Shown in pieces: positions 33,067 through 41,047 of a stretch of 64,000 nucleotides of DNA. The stretch's first letter is position 1. Each line of letters begins with the position of its first letter. The notes beneath the pieces are model-generated. The model made no database searches, had not been told where the DNA came from, and saw nothing but the letters and a program-made list of their open reading frames with translations. Origin of the DNA: Bryobacterales bacterium (lineage in GTDB: Bacteria; Acidobacteriota; Terriglobia; Bryobacterales; Bryobacteraceae); contig JADKID010000009.1 of NCBI GenBank assembly GCA_016721425.1, forward strand, positions 62,001-126,000. The letters are read 5' to 3'. Made by a program: the position numbers and the translations under genes.

Positions 33067-33933
33067 CAGATCTGAGCGCACGGGCTCGCCCCCTTGGAGC
33101 TGCGCGTCAAGCGATTCGGCATAGTCCACTCCACCGATCGTGATCTGAAAGCGGTTGTTATCCGAGCGGGCGATGTAGCCACGCTCCTTCAGGTACCAGA
33201 GCGTAAACTCCAGGTGATCCCGAGGGACTCCCAACAGTTCTTCGAAATCAAAGACGGTCAGGGTGGGGTTGACGGGGTCCTGAACACGGCGGGCGTAGAG
33301 GACGTTGAGGACGCCGGCGCGCTTGCGGCGCTCCGATTCCCTGCCCTGGGTGGACTCCATGGAGGTGAAGAGGCGGGCGCGGGTGCGGTGGGATTGCTCG
33401 CGGCTGAGGTCGTAGGCGGCGCGGAGTGCCGGCTCCGATAGAGTCTCGTAAGCACTGGTGAGTCGCTTAAAGAGATCCTCATCGCCGGTTTCGCGGTTGT
33501 CCGGATGGTGGCGCTGGGCGAGAATGCGGTACACGCGGTGCAGGGTGTCCGGCGTGGCCTTGGCGTTCACCTGGAGGAGCTCATAGAGGTCCTCGTCGCC
33601 GGCAGCGGGAGGGGGTGCAGCGGAAGGCGCCGCCTTTTCTACGAAGACCAGGCCGGCGTGGAAGAAGCTGCTGAAATTGGAGCGGCACCATGTGACCTTG
33701 GCTTGGCGCGAGGGGAGTGTGACACCTGTCTCGAGTGCGTAGACAACGCCCCGGACCAGTGCGCTGCGGAGCTGTATCTTGAGGCCGGTATCGCTGAGAT
33801 CGAGGATTTCGGCGGGCAGACGCTGCGCTTGTCCGTTCGCATCGAAACCGATGAGATAGACGGACGGCGGATCGGACTGATTGTTGCGGCGGCGGACGCG
33901 TCGTTCGGGCTGATTCTGACTCGCCATTGTCAT
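33046..33933 (-). CDS. PilZ - DnaJ domain - winged-helix protein, copy B
   Basis: 295 aa with three domains. PilZ (about 8-105) has R-rich RRVRRRN and DLSDTGLKIQL, the RxxxR and D/NxSxxG c-di-GMP contacts. The J domain (about 115-180) runs from DLYELLQVNAKATPDTLHRVYR to AYETLSEPALRAAYD and contains HHPDN with the HPD triad needed to stimulate Hsp70 (segments quoted separately). A C-terminal winged-helix-like domain (about 215-275) has FEELLGVPRDHLEFTLWYLK and YIARSDNNRFQIT. No membrane helix, so cytoplasmic. It lies 58 bp downstream of a paralogue in the same direction. Combines c-di-GMP sensing, chaperone recruitment and possible DNA binding; function unproven. Confidence 0.8.
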   Translation of the reverse strand: MTMASQNQPERRVRRRNNQSDPPSVYLIGFDANGQAQRLPAEILDLSDTGLKIQLRSALVRGVVYALETGVTLPSRQAKVTWCRSNFSSFFHAGLVFVEKAAPSAAPPPAAGDEDLYELLQVNAKATPDTLHRVYRILAQRHHPDNRETGDEDLFKRLTSAYETLSEPALRAAYDLSREQSHRTRARLFTSMESTQGRESERRKRAGVLNVLYARRVQDPVNPTLTVFDFEELLGVPRDHLEFTLWYLKERGYIARSDNNRFQITIGGVDYAESLDAQLQGGEPVRSDLLLPAAG

Positions 33934-33991
33934 CTATCGGCGGAACGGCGGCAGGCTACAGGGGCAACGGGTGGCAGGGAGCGACGTAACG

Positions 33992-34867
33992 CTAGGCAGA
34001 GGGGAGCAGGCGTTCAGCCGGCACAAACGGCGCCGCGACGGCTGGACTCTCGAGGGCTTCGGCGTAGTCCACGCCGGCAATGGTGATTTGGAAGCGATTG
34101 TTGTCGGAACGCGAGATGTAGCCACGCTCCTTCAGATACCAAAGGGTGAACTCGAGGTGGTCGCGCGGAACGCCGAGCAGATCTTCAAAATCGAAAATGC
34201 TGAGGCTCGGGCTGGCCGGGTCCTGGATCCTCTGAGAGTAGAGGACATTAAGAACGCCCGAGCGCTTGCCCCTTTCAGCCTCCTTACCTCGCAGAGCATC
34301 GGGTGAGGTAGACAACTTGAAGCGTGCGTGAATGTGCTGGTCTCGCTGGAGATCATACGCGGCTCGCTGATGGGGATCGGAGAGGGTTTCGTAGGCGCGG
34401 GTGAGGCGCTTGAAAGACTCCTCGTTTCCTGTTTCGCGATTGTCCGGGTGATAGCGCTGGGCGAGCAGCCGGTAAACGCGGTGGATGGTATCGGGGACGG
34501 CCTTGGGATTCACCTGGAGCAGTTCGTAGAGATCCTCTCCGACCGGCGCCACCGGTTCGGCGGTATGAACCCGGGCGGCCGCGAACGCGAGGCCGGCGCG
34601 AAAGAGGCTGCCGAAATCCGGCCGGCACCAACAGACGGTCGCGGTGGAAGAGCGGAGTACGGGGCTGGACTGGAGGGTGACCACCGTACCGCGCTGCAGG
34701 GCAGTCCGCAGTTGGACCCCGATCCCGCCATCACTGACATCAACGATATTGGCGAGAAAGACCTGGGGGACGCCAGAGGCGTGCTCCAGCGTGAGCCGGA
34801 TCTCGGGTTGATCCGGGCGAAGGGTGCGGAGACGGGCCCGCCGCTCAGCCTGGCTGGTATTGGCCAT
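33992..34867 (-). CDS. PilZ - DnaJ domain - winged-helix protein, copy A
   Basis: 291 aa, same three-domain order as copy B. PilZ motifs are ERRARLR and NIVDVSDGGIGVQL. The J domain has YHPDN. The C-terminal winged-helix-like part is the best conserved between copies (LGVPRDHLEFTLWYLKERGY, then SRSDNNRFQITI). The copies are clearly homologous but diverged in the linker (ARFKLSTSPDALRGKEAERGKRSG against a different stretch in B), so the duplication is old. ATG 34867 is close to the parvulin gene stop 40 bp upstream on the same strand, suggesting co-transcription from the parvulin promoter. Confidence 0.8.
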   Translation of the reverse strand: MANTSQAERRARLRTLRPDQPEIRLTLEHASGVPQVFLANIVDVSDGGIGVQLRTALQRGTVVTLQSSPVLRSSTATVCWCRPDFGSLFRAGLAFAAARVHTAEPVAPVGEDLYELLQVNPKAVPDTIHRVYRLLAQRYHPDNRETGNEESFKRLTRAYETLSDPHQRAAYDLQRDQHIHARFKLSTSPDALRGKEAERGKRSGVLNVLYSQRIQDPASPSLSIFDFEDLLGVPRDHLEFTLWYLKERGYISRSDNNRFQITIAGVDYAEALESPAVAAPFVPAERLLPSA

Positions 34868-34907
34868 GCGAGAGGCTTTTCGACGGACCCGTGGCTGACT
34901 TGAACCT

Positions 34908-35933
34908 TTATTTCGCGGCAGCGGCAGGCGGCGCAGCCGGGGGCTTCGCTTCTGAGGCCGGTTTGCCGAAATAGGCTTCGTCCAGTACCGGCTTGGAGGC
35001 GTTCTTCACTGCCTCCATGGCCTTCTGCGTATTCTCGCCCTGGAGTCGTTTGTCGATCTCGGGACGAACCTCTTCAAACGCCTTGGAATTGCGCTCCTGC
35101 ACCTGGATCAGGTGGTAGCCGAACGGGCTCTTTACCGGCTCGCTGATAGCGCCGACGGCCTGCGTAAAGGCGGCCTCTTCAAAAACAGGGACCATGCGGC
35201 CGCGGCCAAAGCTGCCGAGATCGCCACCCTGGGCACCGGATCCCGTGTCATCCGACTCCGCCTTAGCGACAACGGCGAAATCCTCACCCTTGACCAGACG
35301 CGCGCGGATGGCCTGGGTCTTGGCCAGCGCTTCCTCTTCAGTGAGATCCTTCTGGTCAGGCTTGAGCGGAACGCGGGAACCTTTGAAACGGATCAGGATG
35401 TGGCGGGCCTTGGCCTGCTCGTACTCGCCCTTGTGGGTTTCGTACCAGGCCTTGGAGACGGCCTCGGTGGGCTTGTTCAGTTCGCTGAGGCGCTGGAACA
35501 GGAGTCCGGCCAGCGCCGATTCCTGCTGGAGGAAGAACTGCACCTTCGCCTGGGGCGTCTGATCGAGCTTCAGCTTGCGGGCTTCGCTGGAATAGAGCAT
35601 CACGTCAGCAAGCTGTTCGCCCAGCCGCCGGCGGGCCTCCGGCGTATCGCCGCCGATCTGGCCCTTGATGGCCTCCGGCAGATTCTTCATGATGTTGTCG
35701 AACTCGGATTTCTTCATCTTCGCGGCGCCGGAGGTGAAAACGACCGGGTCGACGGCGGCAACGGCGGGCTTGGCTGGGGCTGCCGGCTTGGCGGCGGCGG
35801 CGGGCGCAGTTGCGGCTGGGGCTGCCGGTTTGGCCGCTGCGGCGGGCGCGGCAGGCTTCGGCTTGGCGGGGGCGGCAGCAGGCGCCTGAGCCCAAAGGAC
35901 TCCGCCAATCATCAACAATGATAGTACTCGCAT
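34908..35933 (-). CDS. Periplasmic peptidyl-prolyl isomerase, parvulin/SurA-PpiC type
   Basis: 341 aa. Signal peptide MRVLSLLMIGGVLWAQ, then a 45-residue Ala/Pro/Lys linker, an N-terminal SurA-like helical chaperone domain (about 65-165) and a PPIC rotamase domain (about 170-290) with KARHILIRF, GGDLGSFGRGRMVPVFEEAAF and SPFGYHLIQVQ. The tail is again Ala/Pro/Lys-rich. Assists folding of outer-membrane proteins such as the large TonB barrels nearby. Its start codon is only 6 bp from that of the divergent ABC exporter. Confidence 0.92.
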   Translation of the reverse strand: MRVLSLLMIGGVLWAQAPAAAPAKPKPAAPAAAAKPAAPAATAPAAAAKPAAPAKPAVAAVDPVVFTSGAAKMKKSEFDNIMKNLPEAIKGQIGGDTPEARRRLGEQLADVMLYSSEARKLKLDQTPQAKVQFFLQQESALAGLLFQRLSELNKPTEAVSKAWYETHKGEYEQAKARHILIRFKGSRVPLKPDQKDLTEEEALAKTQAIRARLVKGEDFAVVAKAESDDTGSGAQGGDLGSFGRGRMVPVFEEAAFTQAVGAISEPVKSPFGYHLIQVQERNSKAFEEVRPEIDKRLQGENTQKAMEAVKNASKPVLDEAYFGKPASEAKPPAAPPAAAAK

Positions 35934-35939
35934 CTACTT

Positions 35940-37781
35940 ATGGTAACTCGTCACGCAGAACGCACGCCTACCCGCATTCGCGCGGGTGGAGACCCCAAGA
36001 AACCGGCCAGTTGGAAGGCCGTTTGGCCGGACGTCAAAGAACTAATCCGACCGCGCCGGAACCAACTGCTTCTGGGACTGCTGCTGATCCTCATCAGCCG
36101 CACGGCCGGAATGGTGCTGCCGGCGTCCACGAAATTCCTGGTCGACGATATTCTGGGCAAGCAACGGACAGAGATGCTCAACCCGCTGATCCTGGCCGTG
36201 GTCAGCGCCACCATCCTGCAAGGCATAACTTCCTACTGGCTGACGCAGCTCCTCTCGAAATCGGCGCAGAAACTTATCGCGGAGTTGCGCTGCAAGGTCC
36301 AGGCACATGTGGGCCGCCTGCCCGTCACCTACTTCGATTCCAACAAAAGCGGCCAGCTCGTCTCGCGCATCATGAACGACGTGGAGGGCGTCCGGAACCT
36401 GGTGGGCACCGGACTGGTGGAGTTCGTCGGTGGCCTGCTGACGGCGCTGTTCAGCTTTGTGGTCCTGGTGCGAATCAGCCCGCTGCTCACGGGCTTGGCG
36501 CTGGCCGTGGTGCTGGCCTATTCGGTGGTGCTGCAATACGCCTTCAAAACCCTGCGCCCCATTTTCCGGGAGCGCGGCAAGATCACGGCCGAGGTGACCG
36601 GACGCCTGACGGAGTCGCTAGGCGGCATTCGCGTGATCAAGGGCTATCACGCCGAGGAGCGAGAGGAAAAGGTCTTCCAGGCGGGCGCGGGACGAATCCT
36701 GGACAACATCCTGAAGTCATTGAGCGGCGTTTCGCTCTTGAGCCTATCGGCGACAGTCCTACTCGGTTTGGTGGGCGCCCTGGTGATGTTTGTCGGCGGA
36801 AAGCAGATCCTGAACGGCACACTCACGCTGGGCGGATTTGTAACGTTCACAGCATTTCTGGCCTTTCTCGTTGCTCCAGTGTTCCAGATCGTCGGGATTG
36901 GCACGCAGTTGACGGAGGCGGTGGCGGGGCTGGAACGAACGAGGGAGATTCTGAACGAGCAGTCCGAGGACGCAGATCCGCTGCGCGTCTCGCGGATGGG
37001 CCCGGTGCGCGGCGACGTGCGATTTGAAGACGTGCGCTTCTCCTACGAAGCGGGCAAGGAGGTGCTGCACGGCGTCAGCTATGACGCGCCGGCGGGCACG
37101 GTGACGGCGCTGGTGGGCTCCTCTGGCTCCGGCAAATCTACCACTATCGGACTTGTATCGGCATTCCACAAGCCGGACAGCGGCCGGGTGCTGGTGGACG
37201 GCGTGGATCTGTCGACGGTGCAACTGGAGAGCTACCGCACGCAGTTGGGAGTCGTTTTGCAGGAAACATTCCTCTTCGACGGAACCATTCGCGAAAACGT
37301 GGCCTTCGCGCGGCCCTACGCCACGGACGCGGAGATCATGGAGGCCTGCCGCATCGCGCGCGTGGACGAGTTTGCCGAGCGATTCCCGGAGGGCTACGAC
37401 ACGGTCGTGGGCGAGCGCGGCGTCAAGCTCAGCGGTGGGCAGAAGCAGCGAGTCTCCATCGCCCGTGCGATCCTGGCCGACCCGCGGATTCTGATCCTCG
37501 ATGAGGCCACATCGAGCCTGGACAGCGAGACGGAGGCACTGATCCAGGCCGGCCTCCAATACCTGATGAAGGGCCGGACGACGTTTGTCATCGCCCACCG
37601 ACTGTCCACCATCCGCCGTGCGGATCAGATCCTGGTGATGGAGGAAGGCGTGCTCGTCGAACGCGGCACGCATGCGGAGTTGTATGCGGCCAAAGGTCGC
37701 TATTATGATCTCTACACGCGCCAACACGGCCTGGAGGCAAATCTGTTCCTGGCACCGGGCGAGGGGGATGCGGGCGAGTAG
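35940..37781 (+). CDS. MsbA-like ABC exporter (fused permease-ATPase)
   Basis: 613 aa half-transporter. Six-helix ABC membrane domain (about 40-330), then an ATPase with Walker A GSSGSGKST, Q-loop VVLQETFLFDGTIREN, signature LSGGQKQRV, Walker B ILILDEATSSLD and H-loop IAHRLSTI. Works as a homodimer exporting lipid, drug or peptide; close to the MsbA/LmrA branch. There is no in-frame alternative start after ATG 35940 until well into TM2, so the 6-bp gap to the divergent parvulin gene is real and its promoter must lie inside that gene's 5' end. Substrate not assigned. Confidence 0.92.
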   Translation: MVTRHAERTPTRIRAGGDPKKPASWKAVWPDVKELIRPRRNQLLLGLLLILISRTAGMVLPASTKFLVDDILGKQRTEMLNPLILAVVSATILQGITSYWLTQLLSKSAQKLIAELRCKVQAHVGRLPVTYFDSNKSGQLVSRIMNDVEGVRNLVGTGLVEFVGGLLTALFSFVVLVRISPLLTGLALAVVLAYSVVLQYAFKTLRPIFRERGKITAEVTGRLTESLGGIRVIKGYHAEEREEKVFQAGAGRILDNILKSLSGVSLLSLSATVLLGLVGALVMFVGGKQILNGTLTLGGFVTFTAFLAFLVAPVFQIVGIGTQLTEAVAGLERTREILNEQSEDADPLRVSRMGPVRGDVRFEDVRFSYEAGKEVLHGVSYDAPAGTVTALVGSSGSGKSTTIGLVSAFHKPDSGRVLVDGVDLSTVQLESYRTQLGVVLQETFLFDGTIRENVAFARPYATDAEIMEACRIARVDEFAERFPEGYDTVVGERGVKLSGGQKQRVSIARAILADPRILILDEATSSLDSETEALIQAGLQYLMKGRTTFVIAHRLSTIRRADQILVMEEGVLVERGTHAELYAAKGRYYDLYTRQHGLEANLFLAPGEGDAGE

Positions 37782-37829
37782 GCCATTGGGGAGATTATCC
37801 CGGCGTCGTCGCGTGGCGGGCGAATCCGG

Positions 37830-38789
37830 CTAGGGCGAGGGCAGCAGTTCCTCTGCGGGAGTACTCTTTCCGCAACCCACAACCGCGCCAGGCTCGCAAA
37901 CCGCCACAGGCTTGTGCGCCGCCACCGATTGAAAGCATGCCGTGAATCGCCGTGTCGGCAGCCGGCCAAACAACTCGAAAATACGCAAGCACGTCTCGAT
38001 CAGCCTGTCAGCCTTCTTCCCCAATAACTTCTGCAGCCCGACGAATAACAACGTCGAAAGCCCCCTCGGATTGTGCAGGATCCAATCGGATTCGCCAATC
38101 TCCAATCCGCAAGCCCGTAGATCGCGGCACAACGTCCCGAAATCTGGCGTGTAGCCTAACGGATATGGCGATGCCCTTCGCCGGCTGAATGCCCGCAACA
38201 GGTGGTACAGCGGATTCAGCGGATTGTCCAGGGCCAAGATGAGCAACCCGCCAGGCCGCAATAACTCCGCCAGCGCCTCGACAGATCGGACAAACTCCGC
38301 CCGTCCGTCAAAATGGTCGAGCGTCGACGTTGAGATAATCAGGTCAAACTGCCCAATTTTCCACGCCGGAGATCGAGCGTCCATAACGACCACGCGCCCT
38401 GCAAGCGATTCGTGGCGGAGCGCTGCCCTTCGCGCCGTGGAGAGGGCACTGTCCATCCCGCAGGCCATCCGCGCCTCCGGAAACAGCCCCGGCAGGACGT
38501 AGTCTTCGCCAAACGCCTCCTCAAAGAGGTCAGTCTTCAAAATCGTTAGGGCTTGCCGTCCCTGGGTCCATCGGCGAATCAGATCGACATACACATCGCG
38601 CTTCTGCCTCGCAACCAGTGGATGCAGATACCACGACGGAGAGTCCTGATTTCCTAACGTTTCCCAGACTTCACGGCCTTGCTTCTTGGCAGTCTCCGCC
38701 ACAACTCTCCCGAATCTGTGAACTGCACTCCGGGTGAAGGAGTACGATCCACTGCCAGGGCGGCACTCCCGTGCAGCCGGAGCGCTCAA
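37830..38789 (-). CDS. Class I SAM-dependent methyltransferase
   Basis: Up to 319 aa from TTG 38789; the true start may be GTG 38702. The Rossmann-like methyltransferase domain includes LTILKTDLFEEAFGEDYV as motif I region, VVMDARSPAWKIGQFDLIISTSTLDHF and LRPGGLLILALDNPLNPLY (segments). The first glycine motif is degenerate (KTDLFEEAF in place of GxGxG), which is seen in some ubiquinone- or glycan-associated Methyltransf_11/23 members. A C-terminal hydrophobic region (LSTLLFVGLQKLLG) may touch membrane. Substrate unknown. It lies downstream of the GNAT and Gfo/Idh genes on the same strand. Confidence 0.75.
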   Translation of the reverse strand: MSAPAARECRPGSGSYSFTRSAVHRFGRVVAETAKKQGREVWETLGNQDSPSWYLHPLVARQKRDVYVDLIRRWTQGRQALTILKTDLFEEAFGEDYVLPGLFPEARMACGMDSALSTARRAALRHESLAGRVVVMDARSPAWKIGQFDLIISTSTLDHFDGRAEFVRSVEALAELLRPGGLLILALDNPLNPLYHLLRAFSRRRASPYPLGYTPDFGTLCRDLRACGLEIGESDWILHNPRGLSTLLFVGLQKLLGKKADRLIETCLRIFELFGRLPTRRFTACFQSVAAHKPVAVCEPGAVVGCGKSTPAEELLPSP

Positions 38790-38910
38790 CCTTGGTCAAA
38801 ATCTGTAAAGAGCCTATCACGTCACCGACCTCGTTAGCACTACCCTTTGGGGCAGGACGAATCAAGCACGTCTGAGCCGGTGCGCCAAACCGCTTTTCAT
38901 GAACAGCAAT

Positions 38911-39609
38911 CTACGCACGGAGAGGCGGGTCTCTGCGCAACGCGCTCCGGACCGCAGGGAACCGTCGCGCATAGAAGGGCAATGATCTCGTCGCCCGCCG
39001 GAACACCCGCCGCCACCGGCCCACTCCAACCCAGCCGACATAGCCCACTGGTTTCGCGCCAATCCTCAGCAACGGCGGATACGCAATGGCCCGATCCGGC
39101 TGGACGCAATAGATAAGCCGTGTGTAGCCCTCCGCGAGGAGCAACCGGCCCAGCCCGATGCTCGCCGATGTGGCGTACCCGCGTCCACGATACTGGGGCG
39201 GCGTGTACGTCTGATAAATATAGGCCTCGCCTGTTGCAAGCACAAATTCCGTTCCCAGATAGTCCATCTGTGCGTCCCGAGTGGCCACCCAAAGGCAATG
39301 AACCCACGCGTCGGCCTCCTTTAGCACCAGGCAGCGGTGCCCCAATGCCAGCCGCCACCTGGCCTCCTCCGGCGTGAGTTCGGGATTGAATTGCAGCACC
39401 GTCGCGAGAGCATCATCGCCCCCCACCCAACATGCGGCAGCCGCCTGCCCCGCCAGCGGCAAGTCCACCCGGAATATCAGCAGCCGCCGGTAGACTGTTT
39501 CGCCGAGAAGACGCATCCACAGGACCAGCAGCCCCTCTGTCTGGAGGATCTCCCGGGCGCGGGTCCATGACTCGCGCACCCACTCCAAGATACCCCTGCG
39601 CTCCGCCAT
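38911..39609 (-). CDS. GNAT-family N-acetyltransferase
   Basis: 232 aa from ATG 39609 (MAERRGILEWVRESW); the longer in-frame ATG at 39771 lies inside the preceding gene. Acetyl-CoA motif A is visible as PPQYRGRGYATSASIGLGRLL (Q/RxxGxG/A) near residue 155. An N-terminal helix (LVLWMRLLGETVYRRLLIF) suggests a membrane-proximal or FemAB-like variant. Substrate unknown. Starts 23 bp after the Gfo/Idh stop. Confidence 0.78.
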   Translation of the reverse strand: MAERRGILEWVRESWTRAREILQTEGLLVLWMRLLGETVYRRLLIFRVDLPLAGQAAAACWVGGDDALATVLQFNPELTPEEARWRLALGHRCLVLKEADAWVHCLWVATRDAQMDYLGTEFVLATGEAYIYQTYTPPQYRGRGYATSASIGLGRLLLAEGYTRLIYCVQPDRAIAYPPLLRIGAKPVGYVGWVGVGRWRRVFRRATRSLPFYARRFPAVRSALRRDPPLRA

Positions 39610-39632
39610 CTCAATCCGCCGTCGGCCCGCCC

Positions 39633-40847
39633 CTAAACAGCAACCGCTCGCTGCCCGTCCCACGAGTACGTTCGCCCATTCCGCACCGCGAGCACACCCA
39701 GGAGGGTCGGCAGAGTCGAGTAGAACCCCGTATCCACATTCACCACCGGATCCTGGCGGCTCCTCACGCAATCCAGAAAATTGCGCACATGCGCATGGTC
39801 GGAGGGCCCGCCCACGTAGGGAAAGCTCTGGCTCACTGGCTGAAACTGGGGCGGCGGCGCCCCTCGTCCCGTATTGGGTTGATACCGGTAGCCGGTCCGG
39901 TTTACCTGCAACCAGCCCAGGTTTCCGAGGAAGTAGTTGCCCTGCCCATCAAACCCCGGCGTTTGGCGCACGCAGTTCGAATACGTCATCACAAACTGCG
40001 GATACTGCCACGTCACTACCATACTGTCGGGCAACTGAGCGGGCTGCGGAGCCACGCGAGTATATTGGCCGGAGGCGCTGCAAGTCAGCGGCTCCTGCAC
40101 GCCCAGATACCAGTGCGCGACGTCCGTCAGATGCGTACCCCAGTCCAGCAGCGTTCCGCCCGAATAGTCGTAAAATGCCCGCCAGGATCGTTGCCTCATC
40201 GCCGTATACGGCCGCCGCTCCGCCGGGCCCTGAAACAGGTCCCAATCGAGACCCGTGGGCGGCACGGTCGGCTCACCCTCGGGACGCGTGTAGTTGCCCT
40301 GGTAAACACACTCTGCATGAACGACCTTGCCGAGCATCCCCGTCTGCACCCGCTTGGCATTGTCCTGGAAGTGATCCCACGAGCGCTGTTGCAGCCCAAT
40401 CTGCGCCACCCGTTTGTGGCGCCGCACCGCCTCGCGCATCTTCTGCCCCACCTCGATGCTGTTCGAGAGCGGCTTCTCGCAATAGCAGTCCTTCCCAGCC
40501 TCGCTGGCCGCAATCACCAGCGGCCCATGCCAGTGATCCGGCGTGGCAATCAGCACGGCATCCACATCCCGTCGTTCCAGCACCCGCCGGTAGTCCGCCA
40601 CCGCTTCCGGCCGATTGCTGCCCTTCTCCCCCAGTTTCGCCGCCACCTGCTCGCGCGTGGGCTGAAAGACGTCACAAACCGCCACCAGTTCCACATCCGG
40701 GAAATCCGTGAATACCCCGCCTACATAGCTGCCCCGGTTCCCCGCGCCGATGATGGCCAACCGGATCCTATCATTGGCCCCCACAGCCGACCGCGCCACC
40801 GTAGCGGAGACGGCCGCCCCCGCAAGAAAACTGCGTCTGTTCTGCAT
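39633..40847 (-). CDS. Exported Gfo/Idh/MocA-family oxidoreductase
   Basis: 404 aa from ATG 40847: MQNRRSFLAGAAVSATVARSA is a twin-arginine signal; the ORF extends a further 111 codons upstream through a terminator, which is not credible. Rossmann AIIGAGNRGSYV binds NAD(P), YCEKPLSNS holds the EKP catalytic Lys, and LLDWGTHLTDVAHWYLG the Asp/His active-site segment. Probably oxidises or transforms a sugar or glycoside outside the cytoplasm with a prebound cofactor, as for Tat-exported glucose-fructose oxidoreductase. Substrate unknown. Confidence 0.88.
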   Translation of the reverse strand: MQNRRSFLAGAAVSATVARSAVGANDRIRLAIIGAGNRGSYVGGVFTDFPDVELVAVCDVFQPTREQVAAKLGEKGSNRPEAVADYRRVLERRDVDAVLIATPDHWHGPLVIAASEAGKDCYCEKPLSNSIEVGQKMREAVRRHKRVAQIGLQQRSWDHFQDNAKRVQTGMLGKVVHAECVYQGNYTRPEGEPTVPPTGLDWDLFQGPAERRPYTAMRQRSWRAFYDYSGGTLLDWGTHLTDVAHWYLGVQEPLTCSASGQYTRVAPQPAQLPDSMVVTWQYPQFVMTYSNCVRQTPGFDGQGNYFLGNLGWLQVNRTGYRYQPNTGRGAPPPQFQPVSQSFPYVGGPSDHAHVRNFLDCVRSRQDPVVNVDTGFYSTLPTLLGVLAVRNGRTYSWDGQRAVAV

Positions 40848-40988
40848 GAAGTTCCGCCTTGGGGAAATTTTGCTTCGCTGTTCGAGACCCCAATATCCTA
40901 CCACCTGGCGGCCATGCTTCTGCCCCACCCAATACCCCGTCCTGGCACGCCGAGTGCTCGCCCTAACGATAACGCTCGGCACAAGACG

Positions 40989-41026
40989 AAGACGCCCCGG
41001 GGCCGGTTGGGCCTCGGGGCGTCTTT
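40989..41026. terminator. Strong hairpin after the TonB receptor gene
   Basis: AAGACGCCCCGgGGCC (40989-41004) pairs with GGCCtCGGGGCGTCTT (41010-41025) around a GGTTG loop: 15 pairs plus one G-U. It begins 22 bp past the minus-strand receptor stop at 41048. T-rich flanks are short on both strands. Likely ends receptor transcription and insulates the Gfo/Idh gene. Confidence 0.8.
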
Positions 41027-41047
41027 GGCTGGATCTGAGGGTCCGCG

